From the NCBI GenBank assembly GCA_948144175.1, contig CANXME010001258.1:2527001-2591000 (forward strand): DNA of 64,000 nucleotides. Reading direction: 5' to 3'. This document shows, piece after piece, positions 57,465 to 64,000 of this stretch (positions within the stretch are counted from its first letter, which is position 1; each line of letters opens with the position of its first letter). The notes beneath the pieces were generated by a model, which was not told the origin of the DNA, ran no database searches, and saw only the letters and a program-made list of their open reading frames with translations. Origin of the DNA: Closterium sp. NIES-65. Its lineage: Eukaryota > Streptophyta > Zygnematophyceae > Desmidiales > Closteriaceae. A program made the position numbers and the translations under genes.

Positions 57465-59409
57465 CTACTACTGCTGCTGCTGCTGTGGCTGCTGCCCTCT
57501 GGGGCCAGTGTGAAGTGTGTAGAGACCAGAGCCCGGCTTTGCGGTAAAGGTGGCGAGAGGAGCGTACATGTCCCCGTCAACACAAACCGCAGTCTTGCTA
57601 GAAGGATCAATCCGCACACCCACGTGCTGACTCACGAGCAGCCTCACGCCAACCAAGTTCCTCGACAACGAGGGGACGTGGAAGCCGGTCTGAGAACCGG
57701 AGGGAACAGCCGGGCACGGAAGTGTATTTGTGTAGCGAGCAGTGACTAGTACCGAAGTGGGATCAGCTAGTGCTACAAAGACCGGCGTAGGAAGCGGGGT
57801 AAGTGTCGTGCGGTCGCGGAAGAAACAGTGCGAAGCTCCGGAGTCCAGAGCGAAAGACAGCGAAGCGTCCTCCGGAGCAGCTCCTGGACTAGTGTCTACA
57901 CAAGTACCTACACTAGCAATAGGCACCTCAGCAAGACTAGCACCTAAGCCAACAACACTCAAGTAAACAGAGTCAGAAGCACTAGAGTCAACAACATCAT
58001 AGATAACATGAGGAGTTTCTAAGAGATCAACCAACTGTGAAGCCGACATGCCCCACAAAGCGGGGCCGTACGTCAGAACAAGGGGAAGCCAGTCAGGGGA
58101 AGGGCCGTCAACACCGTAGGCCAACCAAACCATGTCAGTAAGCTGAGCAAAGCACAGACCCGGTGGGTGGCTGCGGCTAGAAGGCTGGCCGCGGCGGGCA
58201 CCTATCAGAACGTGATAGGTGCAGGGAGGGTGGACGACACCACGCTGCAGCTGACGCTGTCCTGAACCCTGCCCAGAAACCTGCTGCTGCCGCTGCTGCT
58301 GCTGTGGCTGCTGGAAGGGGAGGGGCTGCTACTGCCTCTCCTGTCACTGTGTTAAGTACCACGTTGCTGCTCCACCCCCTGCGGCTGGCAAACCAGTAGG
58401 TGGCTGACGAAACCGGGCGTCACCTCCACCAGCTGCAGTAGGGGAGTCGCCGGCCGTTGCACGAGGCGCTCCTCCAGCTCCTGCACTCCCGCCGCCGCCG
58501 CTCGCCACGTCAGCCCCACCGCCTCCGCCCGCACCCTGACCGCCCCTTCTACCACTCCTACCCCGAGACCGCGAGGAAGTTGTAACAGCAGCTGCAGCCA
58601 CGTCTGTAGCGGCTGTGGTGAGGGAGGCAGTAACGGTGGGCAGCTGAGGGATAGTGCACCCGTGAAACAGTGGAGGGGGCACAACACCAGAGGCAGAGGC
58701 TACCGAGCGGAGGTTGCTCTCGACGTCCTTGAGGGCCAACTCAATGACCTCGATGGGGAGCTCGCTAGGGTGCTTCAGAAGAAGCACGTCACGAACCGAG
58801 GCAAGGCGGTCAGGGAGGCTAGTGGCGATGAAATAGATAGTAATTGCCATGGGTGGAGGGAGCAGTGCAAGCTGTGCGTCAGTGCAAGCAGTGCGGTAGC
58901 TAGAATCTAGTGAACGCAGGTGAGCGATCAAGTCAGCAGAGCGCTCAAACGAGGAGAGGTCAGGAAACAGGAACGGGAGGAATAGGCGACCTAGAGAGAT
59001 AGTGGTGGGAGTGGCGTAGCGGGCCTTTATCGCAGTCAGGAACTCACTAGCCGTGCGAACCTGATTGAAGTGAGTCTCCTCAGACTCAGCGAGGAGGCTG
59101 CTAAGGGCGATGCAGGCCGCTGCGTCATGCGACGTCCATGCTGTGAGGTCAGCACGCTGGCGAGCGTAACGGTCCTTGTCTGTAGAGCTAGGGTCTGCGC
59201 CTAAGGGTGCAGGATCGACGAGCTTTGGAATGTCGCCGGAAGTGTGCGACCACAAAGACACATCCGTCTAAACTTGACTCTCTAAAAGGCGACGCGCACG
59301 CTGGAGCCGGATGGGAAACTCAAGCGGCCTACCCTCGGGGTCAAAGCGCAGGACCCTGCGGGTCGCCATAGAGGAAGCGAAGAGATGGGAACGATATCGT
59401 CATTACCCT

Positions 59410-60000
59410 AAATGCGACAGGTAATGCGACGTGACGGTACAGGACGCGACTGGCAGGGATGGACGGGTCAGGTGCGGACGGACGGGATAGGTGCGGACGG
59501 ACAGGGCGCACGAGGCAGGACGGACGGGCAGGCCAGAACGCGGGCGCGGCGGATGGGTAGGGCGCACTGGGCGCACGGACGGACAGGGCGCACGAAGCGC
59601 GACAGACGGGTAGGGCACAGTGGGGACGCGTCGGACGGGTAGGGCGCAGCGGGGGTGCAACAAACGGGACGCGCGGGACGGGATGCACTGGATGTGTGTG
59701 ATGGTACGCGGAGGACGCGCGGGACGGGACGCACGGGGCGCACGGGACGGGAGGGAAGGGACGTGCGGGACGGGGGGGACCGGACGCGAGGGACAGAACG
59801 AGCGGGACGGGACGGGCGGTGTAGCAGGCGCTAGGGCACGTGAGAAACGCGCGGGAGAGGCGCTACGGGACGTTACGGGAGGCACGGCACAGTAGGCGCT
59901 AGGGCATGTGAGAGACGAGCGAGAGAGGTGTTACGGGACGGTACGGGCGGGACGAGCACTAGGGTATGGGGCACGCTCGGGCGCTACGAATGTGATCGAG
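59410..60000. repeat. GC-rich repeats in the leader of H
   Basis: Degenerate units such as gggacgcgcgggacggga and cggacggacagggcgca. ORFs on both strands are by-products. Confidence 0.8.
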
Positions 60001-60040
60001 AGGAACGGGATCCCACGGGATCCTAACCTAGGTGATACCA

Positions 60041-60149
60041 TGTCAAGAATGAAGGTGTTTGTTTCACTAAGGTTGGTTGGGGTACATAAACCTAACCTTA
60101 ACACTTCTACCCCTTATAAGACACATCACTAAGACTACAACATTTGACA
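60041..60149 (-). repeat. 5' LTR of H
   Basis: 109 bp, TGTCAAGAAT...CATTTGACA as printed, with primer-site complement ggtgatacca to its left. Resembles the LTR at 17569-17677. Confidence 0.9.
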
Positions 60150-60371
60150 CATCTCCATAGGCTAAGTGGGGGACAACAAGACGGTCACAAGACCAGTCAA
60201 GCAAGACAACAGGGAAAAGCAAAGCAAAGCTTAGGGTGGATCTCAAGGACACCACACAATCCGAGCACAAGCAAGCGGCCACAAGGCCAGTTCACATGCT
60301 CATTTATAATAGCAAGCCAGTACACTGATCACAACCTAGCAAGAGTAAACATGCAGGTATAAATATAGATA

Positions 60372-62484
60372 TTAATGTACAACAAATGTAAGATCAAGAG
60401 ACAAGCAGGTGAGGTAGAACGGTAGGACTCCCAAAAGCAGTGCAAAAACGCTGAAGATCACCAGATCCTTTGTGAAGACATCAGCAGTGTTGGCCCGAGA
60501 AGCCACGTAAGAAAGACGAAGCTGACCACGCTGCTGCAGCTCTCGAGCAAGAAAGTAGCGAAGAGCAATGTGCATCTTTCTGTGCTCCTGTCTCTGCTCG
60601 CGACACAAGGCAAGCATTGCCTTGTTGTCGACGTACAGAATTGGAGGAGAACGAGGCCGCTCCCCCAAGTCGGTCAGCAGGTAGGTCAGCCAGCGTAGCT
60701 CCTGTGCAGCCATGGCCCCAGCGTAGATCTCGGCCTCACAGCTAGAACCAAGCACAGAAAAAGAACGAGTGGACCTCCACGAGACAGAACCAGAGCCAAG
60801 ATTGAAGGTGTAACCCTGTGACGAACGCTGAATCGCCTGTTTGTCGGCCCAAGAAGCATCAGAGTGTCCAGTGAGTACCACTGGACCCCGTCCTCCAAGC
60901 ACGAGCCCCATGCCCAATATACTGCACAAGTAATGCAGTACCCTCTTCCTAGCATCAAAGTGCACCTTTCGGTGTCTATCGGGAGCCACGTAGCGAGTTA
61001 GGAGGCTGAGAGGGTATGCAAGGTCAGGTCGTGTGCACGTCATCAGGTACATGAGGCGACCCACAAGCTATGTGTACGGACCACTCGGCTCTACGGACTC
61101 GTCCAAAGGTGGAGCTGAGAGTGAGTGGCCAGTAGACAGATGAGTGGGCTGTGGCGAGGAGCACTGGAAGCCGAAGCACCGAATAACCTGGTGCACCATG
61201 TGTGACTGAGTCAGGGTGATGGTGCGCCGTGCTCTGTCCCGGGTGATCTGCAAGCCAAGATAGCTACGCACCTCACCCAGGTCTGTGCAGGTGTGTCTCT
61301 CCTACAGCTCTGCCTTCACTAGGGCTAGCGCCTCAGTGTTAGCAGTAGCAAAAACCAAGTCGTCGACGTACACGAGAACGTAAAAAAGGCAGCAGGGTAG
61401 TGTCGGTGCGTAGAAACAACGATGGATCAGCAGAGGAAGGAGCAAACCCAAGAGCCGCAAGCGTAGTCCCCAGTGTGTCATGCCACTCTCGGGGCGCCTG
61501 GCGGAGACCGTAGACTGGCCGCCGGAGGCTCCACTAGGTACCCGCAGGAAACGACCCAGTGAAGCCAGGTGGGCGGCGCAGCCAGATCTCCTCGTGAAGG
61601 CTACCCTACAAGAAAGCTGTGGAGAAGTCGAGGGAGTGCAGCTCGTAGTCACGCTGTGCTACAACGTGCAGTAGCACCCAAAGAGTAGTCATCTTCGGGG
61701 TGGGGGAGAAGGTATGGAAGAAGTCGACCCACTGTCTCTGAGTGAAGACTCGAGCAACGTAACGCACCTTGAAGGTAGGCGGAGAACCCGGCGGCCGCTT
61801 CACTCTGAAAATCCACATGCCATCGACTATGTTCTTCCAAGGAGGATGAACATCGTCGACGTCGGTGCTTGTGGACTTCCAGGAAGCCATCTTTGCGTCC
61901 ATGGCTGTGTGCCACTAAGAGGAGTACTCACCCACGATCGCCTCAGCGTAAGAGCGCGGGGTAGGGATGTCAAGTGCATCCGGGTCTCCTTCAGGGCAAA
62001 GCAGCATGGATGCGAAACGAGGTAAAGCGACCGCAAGACACTCAAGCTCACACTGCCTGTGCTCAAGGACGTCACTGCTAAGAGCAGGCTCACCCCCAAC
62101 GGACGGAGGACAGACAGACTCAGACTCAGTAACAAGACTCGCGACGTAGTCAAGACGACTCCTAGCTGCAAAGTCAACTAGCTCAGTGACTAGGTCAAAC
62201 GCAGCAGTAGACTCAAAGTCATGATCAGTGACGACAGTAGCGAGGAGACAAGTGACAATAGGACTGGCAACACGAGCAAGGTGGGACTCAGGGTCAGGAA
62301 CGTGGGGAAGAGAGGACGTGGGAGGCTCAGGCAAGACAACACGCTGTGGAACAGAGGAAGGACAAAGTGCCATACCGTGAGTGCCTGGGACAGCAGGAGG
62401 ATGAGGACGGGCGACACAACGAGCACAAGCAGGTGTGGAAGCATGAGTCTCGGGCTCACGATGCTCAGTCAGGGACTCATTCAA
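60372..62484 (-). pseudogene. I RT and RNase H remains
   Basis: Minus strand: linker with VTELVDFAARSRLDYV and PPSVGGEPAL (about 62240-62080), RT (61960-61300, with FRVKRPPGSPPTFK and YVDDLVFATA), RT-RNase H connection (61270-61070), and RNase H (61060-60470, with GHSDASWADKQ and YVDNKAMLAL). The 3' block follows at 60310-60155. About seven breaks. Confidence 0.85.
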
Positions 62485-62639
62485 CTCAGTGTGAGGAGCA
62501 CGAGCGGGCTGAGACTGGCCTGTCGGTGGACATAGGAGAGGTGGATTAAGGCTATTGGAAGATGGGAGACTAAGAACCTGGCGAAGGACCGAGTCACACG
62601 GTAGTAGGGACGACTGCGGTTGCGGGTAGAAAAACAGTC

Positions 62640-63520
62640 GGTGCGGGGTAGTACCAGCAGCTCCGGTGCCTACAGCACCAGCAGCACCAGCACCTCTAGC
62701 ACCAGCAGCTCCAGTCGCACCTCCAGCACCTCTAGCACCAGCAGCACCACCTGCTCTGGCGGCTCCAGCACCTCTAGTACGAGCACCTCCAGGACCAACA
62801 GCTCCAGCACCTCCAGTACCTCCAATACCTCTAGCTCCAGCGCCTCCAGCACCTGCAGTTCCTCCAGCACCTCCAGTGCCAGCAGCTCCAGTAGCACCTC
62901 CAGCACCTCCAGCACCATTAGCACCACCTGGTCCGGCAGCTCCAGCACCTCTAATACGAGCACCTCCTGGACTAGCAGCTATAGCACCTCCCGTACCTCC
63001 AGCTCCAGCGACTCCTGCACCAGTAGCACCAGCACCTCCAGTGCCTGCAGCTCCAGTAGCACCTCTAGCACGAGCAGCACCACCAGCTCCGGTAGCTCCA
63101 CTACCTCTTGTACGAGCACCTCCAGGACCAGCAGCTCCTGCAGCTCCAGCACTAGTAGCACCAGCACCTCCACTGCAAGCAACTCCAGTACCCCCAGTAC
63201 CTCCAGCACCAGCCGCACCACCAGCTCCGGCAGCTCCAGCACCTCCACTACAAGCACCTCCAGGACCAGCAGCTCGAGCACCTCCAGAGCCAGCAGCTCC
63301 AGCAGCACCAACACCGCCAGAGCCAGCAGCTCCAGCACCTCCAGCACCAGCTGTACCTCTAGGACTAGTAGCTCCGGCGCCTCCAGCATCAGCAGCACCT
63401 CCATTACCTCCAGGACTAGCAGCTCAAGTACCTCCAGCACCAGCAGCACCTCTTGTACCTCAAGCAGTAACTCGAGCACTGCCAACACTTCCAGGACTAG
63501 CAGCTCCAGCACCATAAGAC
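62640..63520. repeat. low-complexity 15/18-bp repeats in the spacer of I
   Basis: Degenerate repeats of ccagcacctcc/ctccagcac type. On the element's strand they encode Gly/Ala-rich sequence (GGAG..). The long plus-strand Ser/Thr- and Ala/Pro-rich ORFs are shadows. To 64000 the spacer continues with further Gly/Ala/Glu-rich DNA. Confidence 0.85.
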
Positions 63521-64000
63521 CGTACCCCCCACCACCAGGACTGCCTCGCCACTTGATCCACGCACGAATCGCCTGCGGCGAGAGTGTCTCAAGTAGATCA
63601 TGTTGCGGGGGCTGTCCAACTCCAGGACCTCCAGCAGGATCACCCACAGCTCCACCGCCACTAGGACTCGCAGCACCCCCACAGTCAGTACCCCCAGTCG
63701 CAGCACCCCAAGAACCAGCATCCCCAGTCGCAGCACCCCCAGGCGCAGCAATTCTAGAACCCTCACCCTCTGTCTCAGCACCCCCAGGCTCAGCACCGGT
63801 AGTCTCAGCTCCAGATTCCACAACAGCAGGCTGCGGAGGCGGCGAAGACCGTCGAGGCGGAAAACCCGGGGGGGGTCTCCAAGTGTGGAGATCGGCGAGT
63901 GGCCGCCGTGTCGTTCGCGGCGGGGTCACCCCCCTCAGCTAGGCTAGATGAGTCAGAAGAGATCTCCAGAGGCTCATCCAAGGGGGGTGGGTCTACCTGA

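Noticed and set aside
62620-63942. 440-codon Ser/Thr-rich plus-strand ORF resembling a cell-wall glycoprotein
   Set aside because: Antisense of the low-complexity spacer of I, with the same pattern as in F; no signal peptide.

Overview
The window is almost entirely transposable-element DNA from a eukaryote, very probably of the green lineage. The elements are Ty1/Copia LTR retrotransposons primed by initiator-methionine tRNA. Most LTRs carry a plant-type telobox-like TTAGGGTT, and the DNA is GC-rich. From memory, similar Gly-rich Gag-Pol proteins occur in streptophyte algae, particularly desmids such as Closterium; this is a guess, not something the sequence proves. No host gene, rRNA, tRNA or CRISPR array could be supported.

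Layout. 1-479: 5' end of a minus-strand Copia element that runs off the left edge. 960-8440: a complete plus-strand family-A element (A1) with near-identical 132/128-bp LTRs, a perfect 5-bp target-site duplication (TSD) and one open reading frame of about 1,981 codons. 8746-9092: a possible older LTR. 9096-17677: a family-B body fused to the 3' half of a family-C element, followed by a 50-bp minisatellite. 18498-33978: a three-level nest in which a small non-autonomous element (E) was hit by a minus-strand Copia element of a different lineage (D), which was in turn hit by a second family-A copy (A2). Each level has its own TSD. 34240-35005: a 23-bp minisatellite. 35690-40350: a 3'-truncated minus-strand element (F). 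41055-42415: a 5'-truncated family-A fragment (A3). 42540-43525: two satellites built from short palindromes. 43756-44131: a complete 376-bp TRIM (miniature LTR element). 44737-64000: a second nest. Element I (running off the right edge) contains H, H contains G, and G contains a solo LTR and a 755-bp TG...CA insertion.

How the parts relate. Families A, B and C encode Gag-protease-integrase-RT-RNase H polyproteins in Copia order. They share an unusual C-x13-C-x3-H-x4-C Gag motif, a similar 3' untranslated block and an LTR core, although their Gag N-termini and spacers differ. E and the TRIM encode none of these enzymes and must have been moved by proteins supplied in trans. In the second nest, three successive insertions fell in or at the edge of the LTR of the previous element, within about 300 bp. 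The sequence reads as recent, repeated retrotransposon bursts in a heterochromatic-like region. I found no convincing new biological system beyond this; the most notable points are the shared cis-elements, the Gag motif, the LTR-into-LTR insertions and the non-autonomous elements.
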